Below are positions 23,513 to 35,082 of a stretch of 45,379 nt of DNA, in pieces (positions within the stretch are counted from its first letter, which is position 1; each line of letters starts with the position of its first letter). The notes beneath the pieces were generated by a model. That model was not told where the DNA came from. It saw nothing but the letters and a program-made list of their open reading frames with translations, and ran no database searches. Position numbers and translations under genes: made by a program. This DNA comes from Acanthamoeba sp. SK_2022b (taxonomy: Eukaryota; Discosea; Longamoebia; Acanthamoebidae): contig JANDJZ010000375.1 in assembly GCA_027943245.1 (NCBI GenBank), positions 1 through 45,379 on the forward strand, given 5' to 3'.

Positions 23513-24194
23513 AGTGGGGTTGGATAGGACAAACAGAACTGACATGTTTTTATCGGCGTTGTACAGAAAACAGTCCGGAGGTATCCTGCCCATTCGCATC
23601 ACTCAAAACACATTCTTGTTTTTATCACAGACTAGCTGAGCACTTTAGACACAAGCTGCTCAGGTGCAACCCAAGTCTTGCCAACAGAGGTTACATTATC
23701 CAGTGGTGTGTGAGCATAAATTGAAAAAAGAAGCCCAAGGCACACCATGACACATGCTTTTCAGTGGGTGGCACCAAGGTCAGCCGATCCCGCTCTCTGC
23801 AAGAGGAAGCAGCATCAGCCAGCTTGCTGTTTGCAGGAGCAAGCATACGGGAGGAGTGGCAAAGGAAACATATTTCCCCTATTTTCTTGGCGGCAGCTCA
23901 TTTCGAGGGCGGGGAGCTGGGAGACTGTTGTGTCTTGAGATGAGCCTGTTCGAGCTGGTGAAGGGCAAGGTGGCCCACGCATGCGGTCGTGGTAACGGAA
24001 AGAAGTCTGCCACGAACTCAGCAGCAGATGTGGACCTATACGGCTTCATAGTATGCGAACCCTCACATTATGTTCCTTGTACCTGACTGAGCCAATGCAT
24101 GTTGCATCCCTCAGTGCAATTGGTGCTCGGGTCGCATTGTGTCTCCTTCTCCGCGATATCACAGGTACGTCTGTTGTTCTTTTTATCTTCATAT
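23513..24194. other. Intergenic segment up to the transposon boundary
   Basis: About 680 bp of lower GC. A short frame (LFELVKGKVAHACGRGNGKK, near 23945-24010) looks coding-like but is not extended by recognisable exons. Nothing else is supported. Confidence 0.4.
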
Positions 24195-24223
24195 CACTGC
24201 CCGAATATAAGAACGAAACACCT
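24195..24223 (+). repeat. Left terminal inverted repeat of the transposon
   Basis: 29 nt beginning CACTGCC. It pairs with the right end at 23 of 29 positions, and the first six bases match exactly. Confidence 0.75.
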
Positions 24224-24349
24224 CGCCTTTTTGCGGCTTTTTTTCGACCCGAAAAGACTGGCGAAAATGTGAGCCGACTATCCTCGCTCTTTTTCGAGGC
24301 CGAAAGGCCAGGGTTCTTTGCAAACTTGTAGCTCTTCGGTAAAATACAA

Positions 24350-27300
24350 CTACGAATCGCTACGGCGCTCACACCCCTCCTCCGCGATCCTCCGCGGCCC
24401 CAGGCACTGCTGGCCTGCTTCTCCTCCGTTCTCCTCCTCCTCCTCTTCCTTGTCGTCGTCAAGCCGTCGGCTGTTTGTCGTGTCGTCATCCTTGGTCGTC
24501 GCCCGCCACGGTGGCCTCACCCTTGTTGAGGCGGTGCTCACGGCCTTGCGCATCCTTGCAGCGTCCTTCTTCTTCCTCCTTTTCTCTGCCGGCGTGTCCT
24601 TGTACTCGAAGTGTTGGCCAACAGGCCATGAGTCGCCGAGATGCCACGTCATGCGGTAGTTGTAGAGGTGGAGGGTGCTGTGTCCAGGGGTGCGGTCGAC
24701 GCAGAGACTGATCCTCCTCGCCATCTCCCACCCGTTCCACCCGAACGGCACGTAGTATCGTGAGGTGCCGAACTGGAACTGTGGGAAGCGCCCCGTATGG
24801 CCCGCCTGTCGCGTTGCAAGGTACATCTCGAGGTAGGGTCGTGGTTGGGTCTCGCAGACGGCCGTCAGGGTGAGTATTCTTGAAACCCTGCCAACAACCA
24901 CAGGACCAGCGGGCTCGCCTGCCTTCAGTAGTCGGGCGACGTCGGCAGGATTGTCATTGAAGACAAAGTCGAGCTGCAGAGGAGGAGGATGATAGTGGAA
25001 GGTGGTGAGAAGGAGGTGAAGGGAAGGGAAGGAGGAAGGCACGCACACGCACACGCACACGCACACGCACACGCACACGCACACGCACACGCACACGCAC
25101 ACGCACACGCACACGCACACGCACACGCACATAATGAGGTTCACGCAGGGGTGGGCGGGGCAGGGAGAAGCACCTTAGCATGCGCAGGTGGTACTCGAAA
25201 CAACACATCATGTCCTGGCTTGACAAGATGTCCAAAGTAGTGCCCTGCACTGTGTGACTTGACTGTCTTCATGTTGGGAGTAGAGGCCAGCTCGCGTGCC
25301 ACCGCATGCCTTAGGGCAGTCGTGCTGGGTGGCACAAGGTCCTTCACAGGTGTGGCGGTGGTCGTGACGGTGTACTCCCTCGTGCGCTGCACAACCCTGG
25401 GCTTGATAAAAGCGGCCTCCTGCAGGAGGACTGCCCGTTGCTCGTGTGTCTGTTCATAAAGTTAGATCTGGATACCACAACTCGACAAGTGGTACCAAGA
25501 GTGACAGCAGAAGAGGGGGAGGACACACCTTCACCAGGATATCCCGAGTGATGTTCCGCATGTTGGTACACTGCGCTGTCCTTTTCGCCGCCAAGTGGCA
25601 CTGTTCCCACAGCTTCGTGTTCTGGAACCAGGGAGCACCTAGGAAGTCAACGAGCTCCGCCCAATGTTCACACATCTCGAAGTTGGGGTACGAGAAGTTT
25701 TCCTTGTGCACGCCCACACAAAGAGATCGACGTGAGGGAAAGTTGAGATGCAACCAGCAGGGCGGAGTGCAGGAACCAGATCGTCTTCCTGAGAGGCGTT
25801 GGTCATTGGGACTGTCCTATTTGTCTGCCGTGGCTGCTTCATCTTCTTCTTCGCTGTTGTTGTCTTCTTGTTCTTCTTCTTCCCGCGCACAGTGTGATAG
25901 AGCTTGTAGGTCAACTCCTTCCACTCAAGCGTCATGTTGTGCAGGTGAATGAGGTCGTCGTTGGAGAACGCATCCTGGTTGAGTAGATCCAAGATGTCGA
26001 CATGTAGCTCCCAACATTTGAGCTCCTGCGGGTCGGTGATCAGTTTGAATAGACAGACCTCCAGCACCTGCATGAGGCTCTCCATCTCGCCACCAGTAAG
26101 CTTCACCATGCTCTACAAATCAACATGTACACCAGGTAACTCACAGTTAGCACGCACCAATGCTTACTTCAGCCCACTTATTTACAGTGCTGAACAGGAA
26201 TGTACTTTGCTGTTCTTGATGAACTCAAACCGCATCTGGAAGGAGTGCTTGCCAGGAAATGAGTCATAGGCCTTGACGGCATTGTTGAACTCTGTTGCAA
26301 TGTTGGGGTTCTTCATGAACGTGTACTGCAGATGCCGCTGAGCATTACAAACAGAGGGTGAGTGCAATATATAGACCATGATGTGAATTTAGACTCTGGA
26401 CACACTGGAGAAGGAGGAGGAGAGAAGAACAAACAAACCTTGACAAGGCCAAGGTACTCGAGGTGTAGGAGACAGATGCCAAAGCACTTGTAGAATGAGG
26501 GACGCATCCACAATAACTCCCAGAATGGGCTCACCTTCTTGGTGCTCCAGCCATGCTTCCTAAGCTGCTCCTTGCCTGTGTGCACAACAGGAGCCTTGCC
26601 TGAAGAACTGTCTGCAAGAGCCTGTTGGTGGTCAGCACACACGTTGTGGCTGTGCCGCCTCGGAGGTTGTTCTGCGCCATGCTCTTGCCACTTGGTGAAC
26701 ATGTAGAGCGTGCTCATCTTGAAGCAGTACCTGCAGCTCCTGTCACCCTTCCCAGCCAAGCCTATAATGCACAAAAAAGCCGTGCAGTGGGTACTAGGTG
26801 AAAAGTACAAAAATGAGTGTGGAAAGGAAGAGACCTGCTAGCTTGGCCTGGGATGGATGGTCGCCAATCACACAGAAGAGTGAACCATAGCATCGCACTG
26901 TCTTACCAGCAAAGTCAACATCTATCCCCCGCTCAAGCAGACGCATAACATCAATAATGACGATCTTGATGGCCTCCATGAGGTCACATCCTGGGGGGAC
27001 CTCACACAGCAGGATCCTTGACTCCTGTGACAGCAGCTCCTCCTTGCTTGCATTTGCAAACGCCATGTAGATCCCCTCGACTGATGTGTTGCGGGACTTG
27101 TGCTGCTCAAAGCCATCGACATACAGGATGGGGAGGATCATTCGACAGTCACGCCAATTTTGACCCTGAGCCTTACAGCGCATCTTGAACAGGCTGAGAA
27201 CAGACACATGCACCACAGAATTAGAATTAGAACGGTGATGCCCATTGCTTGGAAGGCAGGGATTGTACCAAAAGCACTCCTTTGCACGCTGCCCACTAAA

Positions 27301-28670
27301 GGGGTGTGCTCGGATTGACCCCTTCTGTGGAGTAAAGATGTCGTTGGCCCAGCGTGCAGCATTCTTGTAGCGTTCCAGAATGACATCCAGCATGCTGATG
27401 AAGGTGAGTACTCGCTTGAGGCCTGACTTGGTCTCTGTCACCTCTGCCTGCCGTTCCTCAAGTGGCGGGAATAGGCCCTAAGAACAGTGGTCATCATGAG
27501 CATAAGATTGGTGGCACACACATGACACACACACACGCTGCCATACACACCACACATGCCACTGCACATGCTGCCACCCACACCACTGCAACACATGCAC
27601 ATGCGCACACAACACTTGCACACACGACACACACACACACATGCACACACACACACACGCATGCACCCAAGGAATCATAATGGTAACACAGTAGAAGAGG
27701 AAAAAGGAAGGAGTTGGTGTACACGGCCTATCTGTTCAAGTACATAGGGTGATGTGGCGATGTCATCCTGCTTGAAGGCATCGTTTCTCAGTAGAGACAG
27801 AAGATCATTGACTGTGGCATCTGTGAGGTTGTGCTTCTGCTTCAACCACCAGAGCAGCCGGTTCTTAGCCAAGGACGCATTACTCACCTTGCTCTCCCTC
27901 CTCTTATGCTCCTCGTGGGCTGGTGTGTACTGCGCACCAACACCAGCGTGAGAGAGGACAGATGGTAGCACAAAAGGCAGCAAGAATGAAACAGGCAAGG
28001 GTGGTTGTACTTGCTTAGCTTTTCGGTACTTGTCCATCTCCTGTGGTGATGCCTCAGGAACAGCTTCTCCATCGAAGTAGCAGTGTTGGTCCTGGTGTTC
28101 TGTTTGTTGAGGAGGCGCGGGCGTGGGCTCTTGCTTGTCCTCATCCTCTTCCTCAATGGTGACCCCTCCGTTGTTGTCATCATCACTAGACCCCCCCTCG
28201 TCGTTGTGTGCTCCGTAGTCTCGCTCATCATGTATTCTGATGTTGATGTGTTCTTCGAAATCCGAATGCTCGTCATCATCCTCAACACCACTTGGTGGTG
28301 CCTCATGGCCTGCTCGGGGTGGGCGAACCTCTTCTTTACCCTCCTTGCCTGCATCCTCGCGCTCGCCCTTGCCCTCCTTGTCCACAGTCAAGAGATGTGG
28401 CGATGTGGGGGGTGGATCAAAAGTGGGCAGTAGTGGTGGTGAGGATTGGGATGGCCATAGAGGCGGTGGCAGTGGTATTTGTGGGGGTGGCCCAGCTGTG
28501 GAAACACAATGATTAGACACAGCATGGAAAGAGTATTAGAAAAATCAGTACATACCGTTGCGCGTATGGTACCGACAGTTATCGTGACGCCCCTTATTAT
28601 GGGTGCTGCCTGGTCGTCCACAGGTTATACATTGTGGCCTCACATCCTTGGTCCTGTTCCAGCGCCCCAT
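24350..28670 (-). CDS. Transposase-like protein (Tnp2/Plavaka type), many exons, apparently intact
   Basis: Start at 28670: MGRWNRTKDVRPQCITCGRP leads into a Cys/His cluster (C-x2-C...H...C...H), a probable zinc finger. Exon 1 is 28670-28556, exon 2 28495-28011 (Pro-rich then acidic), exon 3 from 27929, exon 4 from about 27473; these phases fit. Exon 4 carries PILYVDGFEQHKSRNTSVEG and SLFCVIGDHPSQAKLAG, with two candidate catalytic Asp residues. Then come CRYCF, SPFWELLW and LLHLEYLGLVK. A later exon has HWAELVDFLGAPWFQNTKLW and EQCHLAAK...TNMRNITRDIL, which match the C-terminal block of Plavaka/Tnp2 transposases. The far C-terminus adds a folded-looking domain and a Lys/Glu-rich tail ending at 24350. 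The introns between 26440 and 25000 are only partly resolved. No clear disabling mutation is seen. Confidence 0.7.
25040..25131 (-). repeat. Hexanucleotide (GCACAC)n repeat in a transposase-gene intron
   Basis: About fifteen near-perfect units of ACGCAC on the + strand. It sits in an intron of the minus-strand transposase gene between the C-terminal exons. Confidence 0.9.
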
Positions 28671-28876
28671 TTGATACGAAATCTTGCTGTCTTGGTGTCG
28701 GAAAAGCTCAGGTCTCGTTTGCGTTGAAAAAACTCGTATATCCAGAAAAAAGCTGAAATCAGACTTTTTTTCACAGTCCCTAATTCTTCGTAACTTTCCA
28801 ACAAGAGATGTAAAGGACAGCCGCTCGCCTGCGGTCTATCAATTCTTCCACCGCCCCAACACAAACGCGTTCACCA

Positions 28877-30735
28877 ATGTCCAACACTGGTGCGGCCCAC
28901 ATGCCGGAATTTGCTTCAATCTCACCCCAACTGATTTCTTTAAATTCCTTCAGGATCATCACCTCTGCGCCCTGGATCAAAACCTTTAAGGACAACATCT
29001 TCCACCATCAACGGTGTGGCCCCTATTTCTTGTTCTTTAATTCAGCCCTTGTTTTTTTAAGTTATTAATCATAATAATAAGTAGGTGACGTACCACCCCT
29101 TTGGGCTCAGGAGCTGCTCAAAAGATTCACCCGCCTTGAGGAACTCGTTATGGCCTTGCACCGTGCACAAGCTGAGCCCATCACCAAGGATCAGTTAGCT
29201 GCTTTTGTTGAGGAGAAGCTACTGCCAATCTACTACAAACGAGCGAATTGGGAACCGCGTGAGTGTCCGCGCGCCCGGACAGAGTGGGTGCAAGAATTGC
29301 GATGTCTACATGGAAATGCACCACTCAGCGAGGCTGCCAATAACTGGCTTGCCTCCAGCTTTGCCGCACAGGTACCTCCTCCCATTGTTCTCACTTGTCG
29401 GGATCTTTTTGACAAATGCCCTTGCTTCTTTCTCTCAGCTCAGCCAGATGCGTGCTGTTGTACGGGACATGTTGGTTAATACTGTCACCAAGGACTTCGA
29501 CCAGCAGGATGATGATCTTGAGACTTACATGGCCAGGCTCAGTGAGGGTATGTACAACGTTGCTCTCGTTCGTAGCCATTTCTGACATGTTCATCTTGCA
29601 CGTGGGTTGGCAGATAAATGTGTATGTGATTTTATTGTACACACAGCCATCAACAAGGCAGGCCAGTACTCGTACGATGACGATCATATCCCAGATGATC
29701 ACTCAGCAAGGATGGTACACCAAAAGGCGTCTCTCAAATTCTGGCGTCATCAGTTGATGTCCGCCTGCAGGGCAGAACCTGGTACCAATCCTGCTTATCC
29801 ATTTCGTGTGCTGCACGCACGTCACAAGGTTTGCATGTCTTCTCCTGCTCTTGATAATTATGCTGCACCTTGCTCACTCATGGCGGCGAGGGTGCAGAAG
29901 CAGAACGAGGACGATGAAAGAGAGGAGGTGGACTATCCTATGGAACTTAGCGAGGGCAGCCAAGTGGATGTTGAGAAAGCTGACAATGAGGGGAGCCAGC
30001 AGCAGGAAGAGTCTCGTGCCTTTTCTGGAGATGAGGTGCGCCCACACCTCAACGTCCTCGTCTGTTTGACTTAAAATCTGTGCTCATGGCTGTGTGACTT
30101 GTTTCCTATAGCTTGATGGCCATGCCAAGGGTGACAGACTTGACGTGGACGTGGATGAGGACGAAGATGACGATGACGATGACAGTAAGTTACCCCTGGG
30201 GCCCAGCAGAGCCGAGGTGGCTGCAACTGAGGTTAGCACACTACTTCTACTTGAGCAGCGCGCTTCCAGGGTTCACTATGTGCTGACCCTCTTCTTTGTT
30301 AATGACACGGCGATGGTTGTACAGGCCAATGTCAACACAACGTATGCTGCCCGCAAGCAGGAACTAAAGAGGAAGGCTGCAGAGAAGGCAATGGGGACCT
30401 CAGCCCTTGACAGATCTGGTGGTGGCAACAAGCGGCGCACGCCAGAGGAGGACACCAACACAACGACCAACACCGCCGCAGCCTCTGAGTCCGAGCAGAA
30501 GAAGCAACGCACCAAGGGCAAGCAGAAGCTCTCTGGACCCGAACAGGTGACCCCCCAGCAGGCCAAGCAATACTCCCCTCGCAACCGTCCTTTGAGGAAA
30601 GCAGCAGGCCAGCCATCCAAGTCGTTGGTGTCATCGTCGTCATCGACCTCATCTTCCACACACACTCCACACCGCCGCAGCAAGAGGGATAAGACACCGA
30701 CTCGGAAGGTGATCGAGAACAGTGAACAGGCTTGA
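28877..30735 (+). CDS. Transposon accessory protein, unknown family
   Basis: Divergent partner of the transposase. The proposed start ATG at 28877 opens MSNTGAAHMPEFASISPQLI; exon 1 probably ends near 29052. Exon 2 begins at 29111 (ELLKRFTRLEELVMALHRAQ, a coiled-coil-like helix) and continues PITKDQLAAFVEEKLLPIYY. Later exons include a helical segment with MRAVVRDMLVNTVTKDF and an acidic region (DVDVDEDEDDDDDDS). The C-terminal exon is basic (ARKQELKRKAAEKAMG, SKRDKTPTRKVIENSEQA). The alternating acidic and basic nuclear-type composition and its position recall the DNA-binding accessory protein (TnpA) of En/Spm elements, but I see no sequence match. Exon 1 is the least certain part. Confidence 0.55.
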
Positions 30736-30851
30736 AGCTGTCATCACCACGGCTCTCGCGCCACTGTATTTTTTCGACTTCAAAAAAAAGGCAAGCGCTT
30801 ACGCCTGACCCTCGAATCGCCTCGTGATTTTACGCTGCCCGAAAAAAGACT

Positions 30852-30880
30852 AGGGTTTTCATTCTTATTTTGGCGCAGTG
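30852..30880 (-). repeat. Right terminal inverted repeat of the transposon
   Basis: Reverse complement begins CACTGCGCC. It is followed by AT, which also precedes the left end. The adjacent gene's chosen start codon is 98 bp further on. Confidence 0.75.
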
Positions 30881-30978
30881 ATTGTCATCCAAACTTATTT
30901 TAATTAGCTCTGAGTGTGCGGGGTACGACCTGTGCCAGCTGCTATGACGCCCGCGGACCCACCCACGACGGCCATCCC

Positions 30979-33478
30979 ATGCATCGGGAGGTAAACGACA
31001 CGATCGACCACACTCTTTGCGTTTCTATTGCTGATTTCTTCGCTTTAGACGTTGCATAGGATTCAGCTGCGGGAGCTGATAAAGGCATCACACGTGGCCG
31101 ATACCATCAACAATGCATTCACCTACCATGCCACACGGCCCTATCTCGGAGTAAAACGAGCAGCCTCCTCTTCATCGTCGTCGTCATCCTCTTCTCATGG
31201 AAACGCTGGTTTCTACTATCACTACTTTACCTACGGCGAGATCCATGACCGTGTGCGCGACTTCAGCCGTGGACTGCGGCAAATCATGGAGACCGAGCTG
31301 GGCGTCCGTCATCGGTTGTCGACCGCCTCCACAGCCAGCACAGACAAGAAGAACGAAGACGCGTCCAAGAAAGCGAAGAAGAACGAAGGCAAGAAAGCGA
31401 AGAAAGACAAAAGAACGAAAAAGAATACGAAGGGAGGCAAGGAAAAGGAAGAGGTAGGAGGCGACGAGACTGACCAACCAACGGTCGGCCTGTGTTCGCT
31501 GAACAGGATCGAGTGGATCGTGGCCGACTTCGCGACCCTCTTCCTGGGCTATATCACCGTACCCCTTCACGTACCATTTGAACCTTCCCAAAAGGTGCAC
31601 GCCACATGTCACACACCAACAACACGCACGCACACGCACACGCACGCACGACACACGCACACGCACACGCACACGCACACGCACACGCACACGCACACGC
31701 ACACGCACACACAAGATGAGTTCTGATGCTTTCTGGTGCGGCAGGAGTACATCATCAACAACGCCAACATTTCGGTGCTGGTCGTTGGCGGCCCTCGTGT
31801 GTACAGGAGCGACGATGGTGAAATTGCTCGAAAGGCAGACTGCGCCAGTGAAGACGACGACGGCAACCCCCGATTCGAAGTGTTGCGCGAGATGATGGAG
31901 CTCAGCGCCTCTTGTCCCTCGCTCAAGCTCATCGTCTCCATGGAGGAGCCCACTGACGCCCACGTTGAGACGGCCAAATCGCTCGTACGCGACACCTCCT
32001 ACTCAGAGTGAGAGAGGCGGGACATGCACAGCTGATGAGCGGTGGTCGTTCGTGCAGGGGCTGCGCCTGGTCTCGTTCGCGCAGGTGGAGCAGCTTGGCG
32101 CTGGCCGCGTCGGGGCGAGCAAGAGTTCCGATTCGTTAGAAGGGTGGAATGCCATGCTTACCAAGGGCACCGTTGGACACGACCCACTCGGTACACTACG
32201 CGACCTCACGCACACGCTCTCTTTCTCTTTCTCTCTTTCCCGTGATACAAAGACACCTGCTGCGGCGCCTAATACGTGCGTCCATGCGGTAGTGGTCTTC
32301 TCTTTCTCTCCGATGGCGCACATGTTCGATCGCAAGAACGTGGCCTTCACACTCGTGCAAGGCGGGCGCATCGGCATCTTCGAGAGCGACATGTCCCGCA
32401 TATTCGATGGTCCGCAGCAACACACAGCTATTAACAAAATTATTATTATTGTTTTTTTTTTTTTTTTTGAAAACATATTGATATAATGTGTTCAGATATA
32501 ATGTTGGTGAGGCCAACCATGTTCGCATCGACGCCGCGGCTATGGAACATTCTCTACAGTCGGTACCAGGAGGAGCTCGCGGCGGAGCGCACGCGCAGGG
32601 AAGCCGAACTCGGCGATGGAGCCCCGCGCGAGCTGACGCCCGACGAGATCAGGGCCATCGAGTTGCCGCTCCTCGAGAAATACGAGAAGACGCTCGGCGG
32701 TATCAAGCGCGCGCGCGCTCGTGTGCACGCGAGCGTCCAATGGACGCTGAAGGTTTTTTGGCGTTCTGGCTCTGCAGGGCGAGTGGCGTTTGTGGTGTCG
32801 GGAGGGGCGCCCACGGCACCGGCGGTGCTCAAGTTCATGCAGCGTTGCTTCCATCGCTCGATGGTCTCCGATGGTTACGGCTCGACCGAGGTGACACTCC
32901 CGCGCATTGGGGGGGGGTATATACACGAGGTAGTTGGCTCACGCGTATGTGCGTGGCTTTTCCCCCGCCAAGGTGGGCGCCATCTCGCACGACTACCGCG
33001 TGTCCGACGCCGCACACCGGCAACAGTGGAGGTGAGCGTCCAGGCCCTGTTCCAGCAGAACATGACCCTGGCCGATCTGGCCGAGATGATGACCACGGGC
33101 GCCGCGGCCTCCAACTCCTCCGCTGCCTCTTCGCGCGATCCCGCCATCGACTGGGCGGCCGAGTCTTCACTCGGTGCTCGCTCCCCCCTTTGCTCTCTCT
33201 CTCTCTCTCTCTTTCATGTTGTTGCTGACGTGGCAGCGGCAGACCCGGGCATCAGGCCACGCGTGGCGATGGACGCGGCCTCGGCGGAGTCGCCCCGGTC
33301 GGTGCTGCTGACGGGCGCGACGGGCTTCCTGGGCGCGTGTCTGGTGGTCGAGCTCCTGCGGCAGACATCGGCCACCGTCCACTGCCTCGTGCGCGGGGAC
33401 GACCCATCTGCCGCGCGTGCACGATTGCTGCGCGTTCTCGCTGATGCCCTCCCGCCAGGTACCTCGCACACGCACGCG

Positions 33479-33550
<72 letters not shown>

Positions 33551-35082
33551 CGCACACGCTCATGGAATGGAGCTGGTGAAGCGGAGTGGAGCAGGGTTGA
33601 GGTGGTGTGCGGCGATCTGTCGCGCGAGCGCCTCGGACTTGACGAAGAGCAGTTCGCGGCGCTGGCCAACGAGGTCGACGCCATCTACCACAACGGGGCC
33701 GTCGTCAACAGCGTGCTGCCCTACTCGGCCCCGAATGGTATTACGCAAACTCTAATGACATTGATTTTAAACAATGGCATGTAAGTTATTTTACTAAATT
33801 TTCCTCCTTTTTATTGCAGGCTGCTGCGGATGGCGTGCATGAGCGAGAAGGCGGTGGCGTTCTACTACGTGTCCACCATTGGCGTGCTGTCGGCCGCCGG
33901 GCCAATGGCGCGATCGCTTCGCGAGGACGACCCCGTGCCCGACCTCTTCCTCGACAAGGTGATATACTCCCCCTCCCCCACATGAACATGAGTGCACAAT
34001 GGGCCATTGCGCAGTCTTCTGACATGGCGTGAACGGGGGGGGGTGTAGACGGGAGGCTACGCCCAGTCCAAGTGGGTGAGCGAGAACAAGGTGAGGGAGG
34101 CGAGGCGACGAGGGCTCTACGCGCTCATTTTCCGACCCGGTCGTGTGTGGGCACACTCCCGGACGGGTTACTCCAACCCACACGATTTTCTGGTTCGTTA
34201 ATCTATATCTTTATTAAATCCGTGTTGCGCTGCAACCCTATTTTAACTCCTATTTGATCTTGTCCAATGGCCAATCAGGTGCTCGCATTGAAAGGCATGC
34301 TGCAATTGGGCTGCGCGCCGATCGTGTCGCCTGACAACCGGCACAACCTCGCGCCTGTTGACTTTGTCAGCGAAGCCATCGCCCACATCTCCCTGGCGGC
34401 GCGCCGGGACCACGTCTCCGCTGCCTCTGCCAGCGCTTCGCATGACGCCCTCATCTCTGTGTCATCCGTGGTTTCCGCCACCTCCCTGGCAGCCGCCGCA
34501 GTGTCGACATCGGCGTCGGCGTCGGCGTCGGCGTTGGCGTCGGCATCGGCATCGGCATCGGCATCGGCATCGGCATCGGCATCGGCATCGGCATCGGCAT
34601 CGGCATCGGCATCGGCATCGGCATCGGCATCGGCATCGGCATCGGCATCGGCGCCACCGTCCGAATTCGCGGAGCTGACGGCGCCACAGGGCCTCGTGTC
34701 CCGCCTGGCATTCAACGTGGTCAACCCGTTGCCCTCGCTTGCGGTGGCTGACGTCATCTCGACGCTAGCCGAGTGGTCCACTGCACACGACCGCGCGATC
34801 AAAGTCGTTCCATATGACCAATGGCTCGCCCGCCTCGTTGGGTCGCCCACCAACGCGCTCTATCCGCTGCGAGGCGTGTTCGAAGCCAGCATGACCGACT
34901 TCCCCGCATCGCCAGTAGATGCCTTCCGCCACGACAACCTGCTCCGCTACGTCTCACTTGGAGCAGACGCCGGTGTAGCGAATGCTAGGGCCGTCACACT
35001 AGACGAGCTGCGCGCTAATGTCCTCCCATACCTGGCGCACAAGGGCGTCTTCGGTGGGTGCCTCACCCTCACCAAGTCATAA
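30979..35082 (+). CDS. AMP-binding / thioester reductase protein (carboxylic acid reductase or Lys2-like), internally incomplete
   Basis: The start at 30979 (MHRE) joins exon 2 (31049-31594) in phase. Adenylation-domain blocks are visible: [60 protein letters not shown] and [11 protein letters not shown]...SDGYGSTE. Then the tail of a carrier domain ([20 protein letters not shown]) and a reductase domain with [64 protein letters not shown] and [14 protein letters not shown]. The phosphate-binding loop (TSGTTG-type), the adenylation C-subdomain and the phosphopantetheine Ser are not found where expected (32191-32288 and 32891-33030). A Ser/Ala repeat (34509-34653) interrupts the reductase. Such enzymes reduce fatty or amino acids to aldehydes. 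Whether this copy works is doubtful. Confidence 0.75.
31627..31711 (+). repeat. Intronic (GCACAC)n/(CA)n microsatellite in the reductase gene
   Basis: Fills the intron between the 31594 donor (GTGCAC) and the 31744 acceptor. A second CA tract lies at about 33487-33552, in the intron after the TGATGFLG exon. Confidence 0.9.
34509..34653 (+). repeat. Coding (GCATCG)n hexanucleotide repeat
   Basis: About 24 units of TCGGC[A/G] in frame, translated as alternating Ser and Ala. It is inserted in the reductase domain between AAVSTSAS and PPSEFAEL. The first units use GCGTCG and the rest GCATCG, showing expansion of one variant. Confidence 0.95.

Larger units (their letters stand above)
24195..30880. 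mobile_element. 6.7-kb CACTA-like DNA transposon with two divergent genes
   Basis: The ends are imperfect terminal inverted repeats. The left end starts CACTGCCCGAATATAAGAAC at 24195 and the right end (reverse complement from 30880) starts CACTGCGCCAAAATAAGAAT. Over 29 nt, 23 positions match. The dinucleotide AT flanks both ends (24193-24194 and 30881-30882), compatible with a short target duplication. Inside are two outward-reading multi-exon genes starting from a central promoter at about 28671-28876: a transposase-like gene (-) and an accessory gene (+). T-rich/CGAAAA motifs recur just inside both ends (24238-24300 and 30765-30850), like the subterminal repeats of En/Spm elements. Codons are visibly less GC-rich than in neighbouring genes. 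CACTG ends and a Tnp2-like protein fit the CACTA/EnSpm group; the protein also resembles the fungal Plavaka (KDZ) branch. Confidence 0.8.

Noticed and set aside
25040..25131. CRISPR-like regular repeat array
   Set aside because: The repeat is a simple hexanucleotide microsatellite without spacers, in a eukaryotic intron.
24195..30880. Retrovirus-like or viral insertion
   Set aside because: No reverse transcriptase, integrase or capsid motifs, no long terminal repeats; short inverted ends and the divergent gene pair fit a cut-and-paste DNA transposon.
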